Part shown: positions 1 through 12,036 of the stretch, one piece after another
How positions within the stretch are numbered: position 1 is the stretch's first letter
How the letters are laid out: the number at the start of each line of letters is the position of its first letter
Assembly (NCBI GenBank): GCA_963978895.1
Contig: OZ022242.1
Location: 13,024,962-13,088,961 of the forward strand
From: Erpobdella octoculata
Taxonomy: Eukaryota; Annelida; Clitellata; Hirudinida; Erpobdellidae
DNA: 64,000 nucleotides
Direction of reading: 5' to 3'
Program-made: the position numbers and the translations under genes
Notes under the pieces: generated by a model
The model's input: only the letters and a program-made list of their open reading frames with translations
What the model was told of the DNA's origin: nothing
The model's database searches: none

Positions 1-180
1 CTAGCCAGTTCGATGTTGCAGTCTGCTCGCTCGAGATCGACGAGTGCTTCGAGTCTCAACTCACCACCGAGTTTGCAGCAACCTACAGTCAGCTCGATGT
101 CTTCTGGTGCCGATCCATCCCTTCTTAGGGACGATGATGATGGCCTGCCGCTAACACCTCTTTTGCCTCTGCTGCCATAG
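1..180 (+). CDS. 3'-terminal coding exon of an unrecognised gene (partial)
   Basis: Frame 1 is open from the window edge to a TAG at 178-180, giving at least 59 codons. The peptide is rich in Ser and Pro and ends in an acidic patch (RDDDD) followed by a Leu/Pro tail (TPLLPLLP). Unlike the following kilobases it is balanced in composition and not simple sequence. An AATAAA lies 135 bases after the stop, which fits a terminal exon plus a short 3' UTR. No domain is recognisable; a disordered C-terminal tail is the best description. The upstream splice site is outside the window, and the frame could be chance. Confidence 0.45.
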   Translation, partial: LASSMLQSARSRSTSASSLNSPPSLQQPTVSSMSSGADPSLLRDDDDGLPLTPLLPLLP

Positions 181-314
181 GAAACGTTGTTGCTGCCACA
201 GCAGAGGAAGCAGTTGAAGAGCTGGTAGCAGAAGTTTACGCGGTCCGTCGTCTGAAAGCAAGCTGCTGTTATTTTTCGATTGCATAGATTCAACAATAAC
301 ATTATATATTACTC

Positions 315-320
315 AATAAA
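315..320 (+). promoter_or_regulatory. Poly(A) signal AATAAA
   Basis: AATAAA lies in an AT-rich stretch 135 bases downstream of the stop of the exon at 1-180, with a T-rich segment just after it. It is the likely 3' end of that transcript. Confidence 0.45.
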
Positions 321-432
321 ATAATTTTTTAATGTTTATTTGAATCTTAAACGAGTTTTCAAAGGTTATGTGTACAAAAGTAGATTTTTCGTTTCACCAA
401 AGAAACGTCGCAGTAACGCCCTGCACGACAAG

Positions 433-1236
433 CAGTGTTGGGTTTGTTACTTTACTTTTGTAATTTGTTACAGTTACTTGTTACATGATGAAAAAGTAAT
501 TTGTTACTGTTACTTGTTACATTTTTTCAAAAGTAATTTGTTACTGTTACTTTTTGGTTTTGAAAGTAACTTATTACATTTTTGTTACTTTACAAAAAGT
601 TGTTTACAAACAGATGCAACACCCCATAACTCAATACTTGATTTTTGTTTTTAAAATAAGAACACAACTTTATTATAAAAATCAAAGAGTTATAACTAAT
701 CAGTCAAATGGTGAAGATCTTTGATTGAGCTACAAAAAGCTTTATTAGCTCTGAGCAGCAGTTGTCGTTGAAAATGACTATCAGTCAAACGATTTCTTCT
801 TGAAGTCAAAATTTGACCAGCCACTTAAGTACAATTTAAAAATCTGTACTTGTACTTAAGTACAAAATAAATAATGTACTTGTACTTTTACTTAAAGTAC
901 ATTTAACACAGAGTACTTAGTACTGATACTTAAGTACATTTTCTGAGTACTTACGTCAACACTGGCGTTGTTAAAATGAACGCGATCATGAATCCAGTGA
1001 CACACTTTGCTCCTATTGGTCCAGACTCGCGCCATCTTAACGCTTGGTCCAATGCTCGAAAATAAAAAGTAACAAGTAACAATTTTCAAAAATCCGTTAC
1101 TGTTACTTTAAAAAAGTAATTTGTTACTGTTACTTTGTTACAATTTTGAAAAGTAATCCGTTAAGTTACTTGTTACTGAAAAAAGTAATTTGTTACTGTA
1201 ATTCCGTTACTTGTAATTTGTTACTACCCATCACTG
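433..1236. mobile_element. Non-autonomous hAT-type element (804 bp)
   Basis: The left end reads CAGTGTTGGG and the right end is its near inverse (CCCATCACTG). The 8-bp sequence ACGACAAG is present directly on both sides (425-432 and 1237-1244), an exact target-site duplication of hAT size. The interior is full of GTTACTTGTTAC-type motifs and has no coding capacity. A stretch rich in GTACTTAAGTAC at about 816-963 ends in CAACACTG and may be a second, nested hAT-like remnant. The superfamily call rests on end sequence and duplication length only. Confidence 0.8.
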
Positions 1237-1239
1237 ACG

Positions 1240-1516
1240 ACAAGCTGATGTACATGAAATGTTACTACAGCAAGCCTATGTGCATGCAATGTTACTACAG
1301 CAAGCCAATGTGCATACAATGTTACTACAGCAAGCTGATGTATATTCAATGTTACTACAGTAAGCCCCGATGTACATGCAATGTTACTACAGCAAGCTGA
1401 TGTACATGAAATGTTACTACAGCAAGCCAATGTACATTCAATGTTACTACAGCAAGCTGATGTACATGCAATGTTACTACAGCAAGCTGATGTACATGCA
1501 ATGTTACTACAGCAAC
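1240..1516. repeat. 30-bp minisatellite, about 9 copies
   Basis: The unit contains GATGTACATG followed by AATGTTACTACAGCAAG and repeats about nine times with a few substitutions. It lies between the hAT element and the ninjurin-like exon, so it would sit in that gene's intron. Reading frames through it are shadows of the repeat. Confidence 0.9.
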
Positions 1517-1572
1517 GACAACTGCGATAATGATAAAAACCCATATTGGACATTGAAAGCAATATGGCGGAC

Positions 1573-1800
1573 CTGATAGTAATGCAAATTGCCGATGTAG
1601 ATGATGATGATACCGATGAAAAGCTCCAACGAGATGCAGGCAATCAACATGGCGAGGACGAAATCATAAAATCGATGCCCCTGTCTGCCGATGTCCAGTA
1701 GCAGTTTCAATTCGGTGATCTGAGTCAATGATAGGACGGTTATCAGGGCAGCTTGAGCTTTCGTCTCAGACTGTTCCAATTCGCTGTGCCTAGCTAGAAG
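1573..1800 (-). CDS. Ninjurin-like protein, one internal exon
   Basis: On the minus strand a 228-nt exon (76 codons, phase 0) runs from an acceptor (TTTCACACAG, bases 1801-1810) to a donor (CAG|GTCCGC, GT at 1571-1572). The peptide has an amphipathic segment with the pattern AALITVLSLTQITELKLLL, then a short turn (GRQGHRFYDF), then a hydrophobic membrane segment ending IGIIIIYIGNLHYYQ. This order matches the ninjurin core: a helix that ends with a conserved '..QLK' motif, then FY, then the first transmembrane helix. In vertebrates NINJ1 drives plasma-membrane rupture and NINJ2 is an adhesion protein; applying either role here is inference. The N-terminal exon and the second transmembrane exon were not found. 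The next stretch on this strand is minisatellite and transposon, so this could be a relic or a gene with large introns. Confidence 0.65.
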
Positions 1801-1810
1801 CTGTGTGAAA

Positions 1811-2960
1811 TTAATAGTTAAAATGTTTTTAATGTTAATGGTGAGGGAACGATTTCAATTCGAATGTACTGAATTTTATTGTAATAAAGGCCAGCTAAAT
1901 AACTTAACCACATTGTATAACTTACAAAGAGTAAACATTTCTGCTCATTGTAAGTTAAAAGATGACGCCTTGACTCAGACTCTTACTTAGGTGGATTCCA
2001 TGATGATGGTTTTTATAACGATAACGACATTGACGTAATGATGATGACGATGACGACGACGACGACAACGATGGTGATGCTGATGATGATGAGCATGATG
2101 GTTATTGCGAGATGGTGATGGCAAAGCGAACGGTATCTAACAAAGAACAATAAATCGTATGGACAGCAATGACAGCAGGGCACTCGAATCTTCCGCCATG
2201 TTTATCTTGTTATTTTCGATTTTGTTTATAAACCTTTGATAAATAGCAGATAAAAGTTGATAAATAACGTCTCCCATCAAAACATTTTTCGAAATATGAA
2301 CAAATAGAAGGGAAAAACGAAGGAAGAAAGCACTATAATGAAAGAGTACGACGGTATTGTGTTCTAATAAGAAGTACCATGAAAGCCATCACGTAGTTCG
2401 TGCTAAATTACCATCCACGGATATTGCATTACCAGATGAAAGAGGCGTCTTTACCACTTCTATGATGCAGGTTCGTTCTCCACGTCTGAGTGGATGAAGT
2501 GGTAGTGATTGTGATAGTGGTGGTGGTAGTGGTAGATGTGGAAGAGGAAATAGTTCATCGAGAGAAAATGATTCTAGGTGAATATTTGAATACGACAATC
2601 TTAGTAAGTGATGACTCGGTGATGTCGGTGTATGTAGACGAGGTTGTCATAATAGTGATTGCTATTTCACTAGCGTTTTAGGAAATGAAAAAAACTCTTT
2701 ATCGGTAAATGAAAAAAACAGAAAATAAGGTCACCAGAAACATGGCGTGACCGGAAACGATATAACAAGAAACAGGATCTTCCTGAACATATGAATATGC
2801 CCCGCCCCCCATGCGTTCGAGGAACTCGGGAAGTTTTGAATGACTTCAGGTGAGGATAAGGTGTGCCAGAAAGTAAATGTTTACACGAGTATTCCTGATA
2901 CATCTACTTCATCCAGTAATCTGATTTCTAAAGGTATAATTTATAGTCCTTAGTGCAGGT
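1811..2960. other. Non-coding stretch with GAT/GAC-rich patches
   Basis: I see no gene here. About 2020-2110 and 2490-2540 are imperfect GAT/GAC and GGT repeats; the rest is AT-rich unique sequence. Open frames are short and driven by the repeats. Confidence 0.6.
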
Positions 2961-2975
2961 ATTTGATAGAAATAC

Positions 2976-3089
2976 AAACTGATGATGACGATGACGACAA
3001 CAATAATGGTGACGACGACGATGACGACAACAATAATGGTGACGACGACGATGACGATGACGATGGTGATGATAATGATGATCATGACC

Positions 3090-3136
<47 letters not shown>

Positions 3137-3192
3137 AATGATGATGATGGTGGTGGTGGTGGTGGTGGTGGTGATTATGATGGTGATGATGA
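2976..3192. repeat. (GAT/GAC)n microsatellite
   Basis: Imperfect GAC/GAT triplets lead into a pure GAT run and then a GGT run. They give artificial poly-Asp and poly-Met frames, not proteins. A looser CAT/CAC patch follows at about 3325-3420. Confidence 0.95.
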
Positions 3193-3808
3193 TATGGTTA
3201 CTGCTTCATTACTTATGTTGTTGCCTTGAGTCATTTCTGTCATTATTTCGATCTGTAAAAGCGGCCATTGTTTGTTGCTTCCATTGAAATAATGACGCTG
3301 ATGACATTCTGCTATGCAGATAGTCATCATCATATTTATGTTGATTCTCGTCACCATCACTACATCATCATCACTACATAATCATCACTACATCACCATC
3401 AACATTATTATAATCATCATCGTTTTATCTATAACAGTATAAATATTAGTAATATAAATTATTATTGTTGTTGTTGTGTTTTTTGTCATTGTAATAAACA
3501 TTACAACTACAACCGTTATCTTAATCATTACAGTCATCATTATCAACACGAAAGTTTTGGAGTAGGTTTTACAATGATGATTACACTGTTGTTGAATTAT
3601 CGATCATAAAAACACGCGCGTCACGTGACACAGTCGTCATGGAAACGACAGAGGCAGAAATGGCATCTACGCTTGGCATCGAAGTATTGCAGGAATTAAT
3701 TGCTTAGTAGAAATGGCGCTTTTTTCACGACTACCAATAGCACAATCATCATCATTACCACCACCAACATCGTCATAAAAACTCCTAGAGTTATGACCTC
3801 TAAAAGTC

Positions 3809-3990
3809 ACACAAACATCATTCCATGGTGACACAAACATCATTCCATGGTGACACAAACATCATTCCATGGTGACACAGACATCATTCCATGGTGACAC
3901 AAACATCATTCCATGGTGACACAAACATCATTCCATGGTGACACAGACATCATTCCATGGTGACACAAACATCATTCCATGGTGACACAG
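3809..3990. repeat. 22-bp minisatellite, about 8 copies
   Basis: The unit ACAAACATCATTCCATGGTG plus AC repeats head to tail with almost no divergence (a few AAAC/AGAC differences), so the array expanded recently. Confidence 0.95.
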
Positions 3991-4132
3991 ACCTCTTTTA
4001 TTTTCACTCTTCCGCTTTCTGCCATCTTCACAAATGCATGCGCTAAACGAGGGGTGTTCCAAGTATCTGGAATTAAAATAAAAACATGGTCCTTTCAATG
4101 AATATAAAAATAGAAATCATTATCATCACCGT

Positions 4133-4290
4133 TTTTCATCATCATCATCATCATCATTATTATAATTATTATCGTCATTGTCATCATCATCATTATTATA
4201 ATTATTATCGTCATTGTCATCATCATCATGATCATCGTCGTCGTCGTCATCGTCATCGTCATCATCAACATCATCATCATCATCATCATG
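4133..4290. repeat. (CAT/ATT)n microsatellite
   Basis: CAT triplets alternate with two near-identical 48-bp blocks containing TATTATAATTATTATCGTC, followed by more CAT and GTC triplets. Confidence 0.9.
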
Positions 4291-4499
4291 ACCACTACAA
4301 TCATATTCACATAGTGACCCTCCAAGAGTTCTCCAGCTTTCTTTTACCACATTATTTTTTTTACATTCTTTCGTGTAACTCGTGGCTTTATTCTTCTAGT
4401 AGGTACCAATCATGGTGGTCGTTCCTTATAAATGTCATTACATCCTTTCTCATGTTTAACCCCCACCCCATCCATCCCATTTCAATATTGTCGTTATGA

Positions 4500-5935
4500 T
4501 GCTACATGAGTTTACAAGATACTAATATCTTGTAAAAACACATTTTATTTATTTATTATTTACAATAATAGTAACATTACCAGCTGTATGACCTAATAAA
4601 CTAATAATGTTATTTTACATCCAAGTAAAAATCATAGCAATAGTAAAATGTTTAAAGAAAAACATTCCTTATTTGTTTTGTTTTTCACTTATTTTATAAT
4701 TAATTATAACCGGAAAATTAATAATTATTTATCTGTATACACGTTCAAATATTGCAAAGTAATTTTAAACTTATACAGAAACGTTATTCTATCCAGACTG
4801 TAAGTATTCCTAAATGACAGAACACTTGATTAACATATATCGTAATATCCATCTGGCTTGTAGAAACAACACATCCCTAAATGGATACAAACATCTTGAT
4901 TTATTTATACACATGTTTAAACGTCCGTGTTACCAGGAGCGTTAAAGTTTCAGGAACACATACACACACATACACACATATATACATACAGACACATGAT
5001 TTACAGAATCACAATAACATCAATCATTGTTTAATTAGTTTTTCAGTATTTTAAATGCAAAAATTTAGAATCAAAATTTTCATAAATTAACGTTCATAAA
5101 TTTATTAAGTTTAAATAATCTTAAACAGTTTCTCATGTTAATCATAAATATATTTATTATTTAATCATCCACTTTCTATTCACGTATGTTTCCATATTCC
5201 CATTAATCCATCCGTGTAATCGGTATGGTTTATGTCTTGAAGTAAAGAAAGGTTATTATATCTTCTCGTCCATCCGTCCATTCATCCATCCGTCCATTCA
5301 AATTAGCAAATTTCTCGGAGTTGTTTAAACAGCCACCAACATAGCAAGAGCTAACCAAAATCATTTCATGATGATTTGAAAACATTCCTATTTAATAAAT
5401 TTATCGAAAAGCGTCTTTGAATTTACAATAAAGCGCTATATAAATTCATTTCGATTGTTTCATTGATTCAACTCACCGTATCCAGAATCTTTTCTCTGTA
5501 ATATCGGCTTAGTAAGGAGTGCTTGCATCCTTAAACGGATACACAAAAACTTATTTTATCAACCAACTTCACTGTTACAGCGTGAAGAGGTATAAAAATA
5601 GTGATGATGACGACGATGGTGGTGATGATGATGATAGTTCTTTCAGCTCTAGGTATTCGTCTTCAGAAGGCCAAACCGATTGCTAATTCCTCTACGTCAC
5701 TTCCGGTATAGAATTGAAAAACATGACCCGTTTGGTCGAGATCGATTGAAATAATTGATTTAAAAAAACTAGTAATCAATCAGTAAGCAAAAAAATTATT
5801 TAAATTTCTATAACGGTTCTGCAACGCAAATCCGAGAAACGCAGATCTTCTATCGAACGCACGGACGCACAAGAGGCACTTTCTCAGCAGCTCACGCTCA
5901 CTGGCCATCTTTTCAACCACCCCCATAAGAGGTAA
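4500..5935. other. AT-rich stretch without a gene
   Basis: No coding region is recognised. The stretch holds short (CATCCGTC)n-like patches at 5265-5300 and a SINE tail fragment at 5433-5453. Confidence 0.6.
5412..5453 (+). repeat. SINE 3'-tail fragment
   Basis: GCGCTATATAAATTCATTTC at 5433 matches the 3' tail of the tRNA-derived SINE at 24716-24963 (GCGCTATATAAATAAATTC). Only the tail is visible; the tRNA-like head is missing. Confidence 0.55.
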
Positions 5936-6025
5936 TGTATGATAATTTATTCACAGCGTCATCGGCTCCTCATGACTTCGAGGCATTTACGTCCTTGCGC
6001 ACTGCCTCACCATCCTGTCCCTTCT

Positions 6026-6032
6026 CTTTCTT

Positions 6033-6079
<47 letters not shown>

Positions 6080-6372
6080 CTCTCTCTCTCTTTCTCTCTG
6101 TTCCATCATCACCATCATCATCACCACCACCATCATCGTCGTCATCATCATCACCATCACCATCATCGTCGTCATCATCATCACCATCACCATCACCATC
6201 ACCATCACCATCACCATCATCATCATCATCATCACCACCATCATCATCACCATCACCATCATCATCACAATCACCATCATCATCATCAGCATCATCATCA
6301 CCACCACCATCATCACCACCACCACCATCATCATCATCATAACCATCATCACCATCATCATCATCACCATTT
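6026..6372. repeat. (TC)n followed by (CAT/CAC)n
   Basis: A TC dinucleotide run at about 6026-6098 is followed by some 270 bases of CAT/CAC triplets. The long His-, Ser- and Asp-rich frames in both directions are artefacts of this composition. Confidence 0.95.
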
Positions 6373-6696
6373 TTACGCTTCTCCACATTTTTTGTTTTAT
6401 TTTCTCATTTTTTTAAAAATTGCATTCTTCAGTGTTGCCAGTCTCTCATTCAAGAACTCAATCAAAAGACACACGAAGACGACAACTTTTATTACGTTTT
6501 TTTAGTGCAAGGATGGAATTTGAAGAAAAAACTAACGTTGGAATTATTATTTTCATAAAAAAATAAGTGTTGAATTCTTCTGCAATCATGGCCGTCATAT
6601 GCCATGTTTTTTCGAACCGGAAGCTGACGTGCATCGAATTGTTTGTGTACGTGGATGAGGGTGTGTCCATGTGTATCAAAAGAAAATAATAGAGAT

Positions 6697-6700
6697 AGAA

Positions 6701-6778
<78 letters not shown>

Positions 6779-6836
6779 GAAGAGGGGAAGAGAAGAGGGA
6801 AAAAGAGAAGAGGGTGAAGAAGAAGAATAGGAAGGA
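6697..6836. repeat. (GA)n microsatellite
   Basis: A GA run gives way to purine-rich GAAGAGGG-type sequence. No gene is visible between here and 7180. Confidence 0.95.
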
Positions 6837-7182
6837 AAAGACGAATGCTCTGAATTGTGCGACCTACTTCCACGTGGTTAATAGTAATGAGATTGGCCCA
6901 GTAATCTAATGAGAGAACGACTAATGAGTCGATTGTGATAAAAGATAATTTTAATGAAATAAGGAAGCAGTGGATATTTGTTTTTAATATTGCAAATAAT
7001 TTTTTTTAATAAAATTTAGTGTCTTTTGTGATTGACAGACCGGCGAGCAATGGACGCAGCAGAGTCGGAGCGTTGCTGTGGTAACAAAGAACGCCATGTG
7101 GCTGTTGCTCCCAAATATTTCTGCACGTGCAAATGGATTGAAACGTATGTATGTGTGCATGCATATGTATAATTATATATGC

Positions 7183-7390
<208 letters not shown>

Positions 7391-7524
7391 GATGTGGATT
7401 AGATGGACGGTGAAATGTTTTGGTTGTTGAAGGATTAGATAAATAGATTTAAATGTCCATTAATGATTTAGTAGGTGTTTGAAAAAATATGAAACTTAAA
7501 TGGAAATTTTTCCTGCCAAAAGAA

Positions 7525-7672
7525 CTCAGTACGACTGATGACCTCAGTACGACTGATGATCTCAGTAAGACTGATGACCTCAGTAAGACTGATGACCTCA
7601 GTAAGACTGATGACCTCAGTAAGACTGATGACCTCAGTAAGACTGATGACCTCAGTACGACTGATGACCTCA
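7525..7672. repeat. 18-bp minisatellite, about 8 copies
   Basis: The unit CTCAGTAAGACTGATGAC is repeated. The outer copies carry C in place of A at one position (AGTACGAC) and the inner copies AGTAAGAC. The period is a multiple of three, so open frames result on both strands without being genes. Confidence 0.95.
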
Positions 7673-8418
7673 TTTGACTTCCGCGCTTCGTGATCAGGCA
7701 TTTGTGAAATTGATGAAGTCTTCGTAAAGCTCAGTTTTAGATTTTTAAAAAATTGTTTTAAGAAAAATTTCAAAGATTTATCTCGTGTTTTTTTAATAAT
7801 TAATGACTTGAAGTGAACCAACAAACGAACGAACATGAGCAATTAGTAAAGCAATGAATGTACGAGGAAGATGGATAAGCGGCAGTGCATGGCGTAAGAA
7901 GAACATCTGTTCTCAATTGTTAAAGAATAAGCGGATAAATATGAACGAACGGACGAACGAAAGAATGAACGAACGAACGAATAAATGAATAAACGTTCAT
8001 AATGGAAAAAAGATAAACATATAAATGTACAGAAAGATTAACCGGTGGACAATGGACTCGTGGGTATTGGAGATGAATGTATTGACTGAAATATTTTCCC
8101 AGAAAGCATATGTCAGGATTTTTTATTTGATCCTATCGTAAATATACTGGTGGAAACTTCACTGTGTTCTCTCATGTGGTGCATGTGAGTGGGAATCTGT
8201 GTAGCATGTGGGTGAGTGGATGGCTATGTGGGTGGGTCGTTGAAAGAGTGAATAGATGGGAATGTTATTATTACCACTTAATCGGTTTTCTTTTCATTCC
8301 CATCTTGGTCATAATTATCTTCACCACTACTGCAGTCATTACCGTTGACATCATCATCATAACTATTAGCATCATGATTATTATTGCTCAAAATCAATAA
8401 TCGCTTTTATTGCTAGCC

Positions 8419-8445
8419 AATCATCGCCATCATCGCCATCATCAA

Positions 8446-8523
<78 letters not shown>

Positions 8524-8534
8524 AATCATCATCA

Positions 8535-8621
<87 letters not shown>

Positions 8622-8633
8622 TATCATCACCCT
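8419..8633. repeat. (ATC)n microsatellite
   Basis: An almost pure ATC/CAT run of over 200 bases with one small interruption near 8522-8536. The poly-His, poly-Ile and poly-Asp frames are artefacts. Confidence 0.95.
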
Positions 8634-8955
8634 CATCTAGGCTCATCTTCGGCGCCGTCGCCAGATGTAAACCAATCAACGTTTTGTAAGTTTAACACGA
8701 TAACTTGATCGATGTCACAGAATCACGGGGGGTTCACCTTCCCTTTTCGTCCGAAGTCCCGCTGAAAAAAATGTCTTCTCTTTAAACACCCATGTTTCCT
8801 GCCTATTTCTTCATAAACACTTTCCATCTTTTTGGTGTTTTAAGGAAAGCACTGAGTTGTCTTATTACATACAATCTCCTTAGCACGATATTTGTTTGTT
8901 TTCCTCTCAAACGATATTTTCATGTTGCTACCTCTGATGGTTATGATAATGATGT

Positions 8956-9686
8956 TGTTGTTGTTGTTTTCATTGGTCTGTTGTTGTTTTTATTGGTCTG
9001 TTGTTGTTTTCATTGGTATGTTGTTGTTTTCATTGGTCTGTTGTTGTTTTTATTGGTCTGTTGTTGTTTTTATTGGTCTGTTGTTGTTTTTATTGGTCTG
9101 TTGTTGTTTTTATTGGTCTGTTGTTGTTTTCATTGGTCTGTTGTTGTTTTTATTGGTTTGTTGTTGTTTTCATTGGTCTGTTGTTTATATTGGTCCGTTG
9201 TTGTTGTTTTTATTGGTCTGTTGTTGTTTTTATTGGTCTGTTGTTGTTTATATTGGTCTGTTGTTGTTTTTAATGGTCTGTTGTTGTTTTTATTGGTCTG
9301 TTGTTGTTTTTATTGGTCTGTTGTTGTTTTCATTGGTCTGTTGTTGTTTTTATTGGCCTGTTGTTGTTTTCATTGGTCTGTTGTTGTTTTTATTGGTCTG
9401 TTGTTGTTTTTATTGGTTTGTTGTTGTTTTCATTGGTCTGTTGTTTATATTGGTCTGTTGTTGTTGTTTCATTGGTCTGTTGTTGTTTTTATTGGTCTGT
9501 TGTTTTTTATATTGGTCTGTTGTTGTTTATATTGGTCTGTTGCTGTTTTTAATGGTCTGTTGTTGTTTATATTGGCCTGCTGTTGTTTTTATTGGTCTGT
9601 TGTTGTTTTTATTGGTCTGTTGTTGTTTTCATTGGTCTGTTGTTGTTTTTATTGGTCTGTTGTTGTTTTTATTGGTCTGTTGTTGA
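8956..9686. repeat. 20-bp minisatellite, about 36 copies
   Basis: The unit GTTGTTTTTATTGGTCTGTT repeats about 36 times. Variant units (TTTTC for TTTTT, TTTATA, GGCC for GGTC) recur in blocks, which suggests higher-order duplication of multi-unit segments. Three units make 60 bases, so open frames up to 351 codons arise in all three frames; they encode only repeated Leu-Val-Cys-Phe-Trp patterns and I do not consider them genes. Confidence 0.95.
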
Positions 9687-10004
9687 AGTATCTACGTGAT
9701 AGGTCTCAACACGTCGGACAAAAAGCATTCATAACTATATTACCTTCTCTGGCAACAAAAGAGTGCTTCGATACGTCCAATATTTCAAAGGTGAACATCA
9801 CAATAGAAGCCAATCCATGTCGTCGTAAAACAACCCACTTCTTATGATTACAACGGCACTTCATTTCATCGTTACGCTATCACATTTACGTCGAGGCCGC
9901 TGTGGGATCTAAATTAAAATACAAATACACAATTTATGAATCGGTATAAATACTTTTGTGGTATCCGAACCAGTTTTTGTCTTTGTTATAAAATACCGAC
10001 ATAT

Positions 10005-10121
<117 letters not shown>

Positions 10122-10369
10122 TTTTCATTTTCATAATTTATTAGTTATAAAAAACCAATACCATGATTGAAACAAAACTACTGCGCTGTTTCACCGCATT
10201 GCGTGTTTGTGTTTATCCCGTATTGAAGCCGGGCATGTTAACCCGATCATTTTCTGGCCACATCTGCACATTTTAAGCCCATCCATGTAAGGTCACCACC
10301 GTCTTACGATTCTGATACCCATGAAACTCATTATTTCCGCAAGTGAATCGATACCGGTTGAAAATTCGT

Positions 10370-10645
10370 TTTGATGATGACGATGATGATGATGATAATG
10401 ACGGCGACGACGACGATGACGATGATGATGATGATAAAGGTGATGGTGATGGTGATGGTGATGATGACGGTGACGGTGGTGGTGGTGGTGATGGTGATGA
10501 TGATGACGATTTATGATGACGACGAAGACGACGACGATTATGATGATGACAAGTATGATGATGACGATGATAATGATGGTGATATTGATGTTGATGATGA
10601 TAGCAGTGATGAGAGCGATGATAATAATGATAACGATAATGACCA
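10370..10645. repeat. (GAT/GAC)n microsatellite
   Basis: Imperfect GAT, GAC and GGT triplets. Open frames on both strands are low-complexity shadows. Confidence 0.9.
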
Positions 10646-11388
10646 TCCTACTTTTGATGGAATAGAAATAATCATAAACATGTTTACTTTGTGACAAAAA
10701 TCTTAATGACGACATTGTTCAGGCACCATCATTGTAACGACATTGTCACCTTATATAATATACACGTATCAGCGGTATATTGTCTGAAATTGGGTGTTAA
10801 CGAAGATCGCTGTAAACAGTGACAAATACTATATGTTATATGACGAAACTAAAGTGATCTCATTAGTTACTCTGAAAATATAGGACGTTCGCCCACGCTC
10901 CGAGAAACTAGGACGAAAACAAAACCACTAAAGCCTGTCGGTCAAATGAATTGACAACCATCGTCACAATGGGACAGAAAAGTCAAATTTAAATAATCGC
11001 GAGTATCAGCAGCGGATCCAGGGAGCCCGGGCCCCCTTAGAACATTTAACAGAAAATTTGTACTTTAATTTTTTACTTAGCCTTAAATTTCGTTCTGTTT
11101 GTCTGTATACTGAGGCTTTATTTTTACTAAATTCACCACTCGACCATCAATAGTTCTGATATTTGGCAGATATTTAAAAACTTCGGACTTTTTCTAAACC
11201 ATATCAATGCAAAATATATTTCGAATAATTTCTCAAAAAACAATTAGTCCTCCACCGGCAGATCCAGGAAAAAAGTTGAAAATGACAGTTATCTTTATCT
11301 ACAAAGGTTCAAACTACTTAACGGCAAATTCTTACAGCAGTAATCGTCTGTAATGAATGAAAACTGAAAATTTAACAAATACACAACT
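10646..11388. other. Non-coding stretch with a hAT-like end
   Basis: No gene is visible. CAGCGGATCCAGGG at 11007 resembles the terminal sequence of the hAT element at 44965 (GGCGGATCCAGGGG), so a degraded element probably starts here. I could not locate its other end. Confidence 0.5.
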
Positions 11389-11592
11389 CAGAGGTGGACA
11401 TGGGTTCATTTTTGGCGACCCAACTCAACTCAACTCAACCCACCTGAAAAGTTAAATTTTCTAACCCAACCCATCCCATAGTTTAAATTTTTCTAATAAT
11501 TAAAAATTGTTTTCAATTGTTTTCAACTTCACCCAATCCAACCCACGCATGGGTCCAAAAATTAGACTCAACCCAAACCATGTTCATTTCTG
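11389..11592. mobile_element. Degraded hAT-type MITE
   Basis: The left end CAGAGGTGGACATG and the right end CATGTTCATTTCTG are inverted relatives. The interior (GGCGACCCAACTCAACTC and on) matches, in inverse orientation, the MITE at 12037-12261. The flanks ACACAACT and CCCCAACT agree at six of eight positions, as expected for an old 8-bp target duplication. Confidence 0.7.
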
Positions 11593-11734
11593 CCCCAACT
11601 ATTTTCCGTTTTTTTACGTGAGAGTCTAACCCTAGATTTTTGCTGACAACCGAGGTATTACAGCGCGGCAGCTATAATGGGCAGGTTTAATTGGTGTAAA
11701 GCAATCATCAGGTACTAGCTGTTTTACTCAATAA

Positions 11735-11930
11735 CTAGCGGTGTACCCGGCGTTGCCAGGGCTTTGTATAGGATTTTCTATCGTTTTTCTCCCTCGCTCC
11801 CGTTTCCTTCCCCGCTTGATCTCCCGCTCCCGGTTGCTTCCCGTTCCCGCTTGCTCTACCGTTCCCGGTAGCTTTCGTGTTCCGGTCGCTTTCCCGCTCC
11901 CGCTCCCTGATTACCAGTCTACATAAACAT
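11735..11930 (-). mobile_element. Helitron-like 3' end (truncated copy)
   Basis: Read on the minus strand, the sequence ends GCAACGCCGGGTACACCG-CTAG followed by T. This is the CTAG|T terminus seen at 55159, with the short GC stem before it. Inward lies a run of GGGAACGG/GGGAGCGG-type units like the other copies. The 5' end is not identifiable. Confidence 0.55.
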
Positions 11931-12036
11931 TGACTTGGTTTTGTCTCCTCTTGGCAGAACATTGGGTTGATCAAGATTTCTAGAATTAAAAAAAAACAGT
12001 CGCGCTAAGGACGCCCCTGACTAACGCCGTTTGTTC

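Noticed and set aside
816..963. A separate nested hAT element inside the one at 433-1236
   Set aside because: The right end CAACACTG is suggestive, but the flanking 8-mers (AATTTGAC and GCGTTGTT) do not match, so I only mention it.
3809..3990. Regular repeats that might suggest a CRISPR array
   Set aside because: Units are contiguous with no unique spacers, in a eukaryotic setting. The same holds for the arrays at 1240, 7525 and 8956.
5935..6505. Long Ser- and His-rich frames, with Met- and Asp-rich ones on the other strand
   Set aside because: They are translations of (TC)n and (CAT/CAC)n, with no unique flanking domain.
8792..9847. A 351-codon plus-strand open frame and three overlapping ones
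   Set aside because: They are produced by the 20-bp minisatellite, which is open in all three frames, and encode only repeated Leu/Val/Cys/Phe/Trp patterns.
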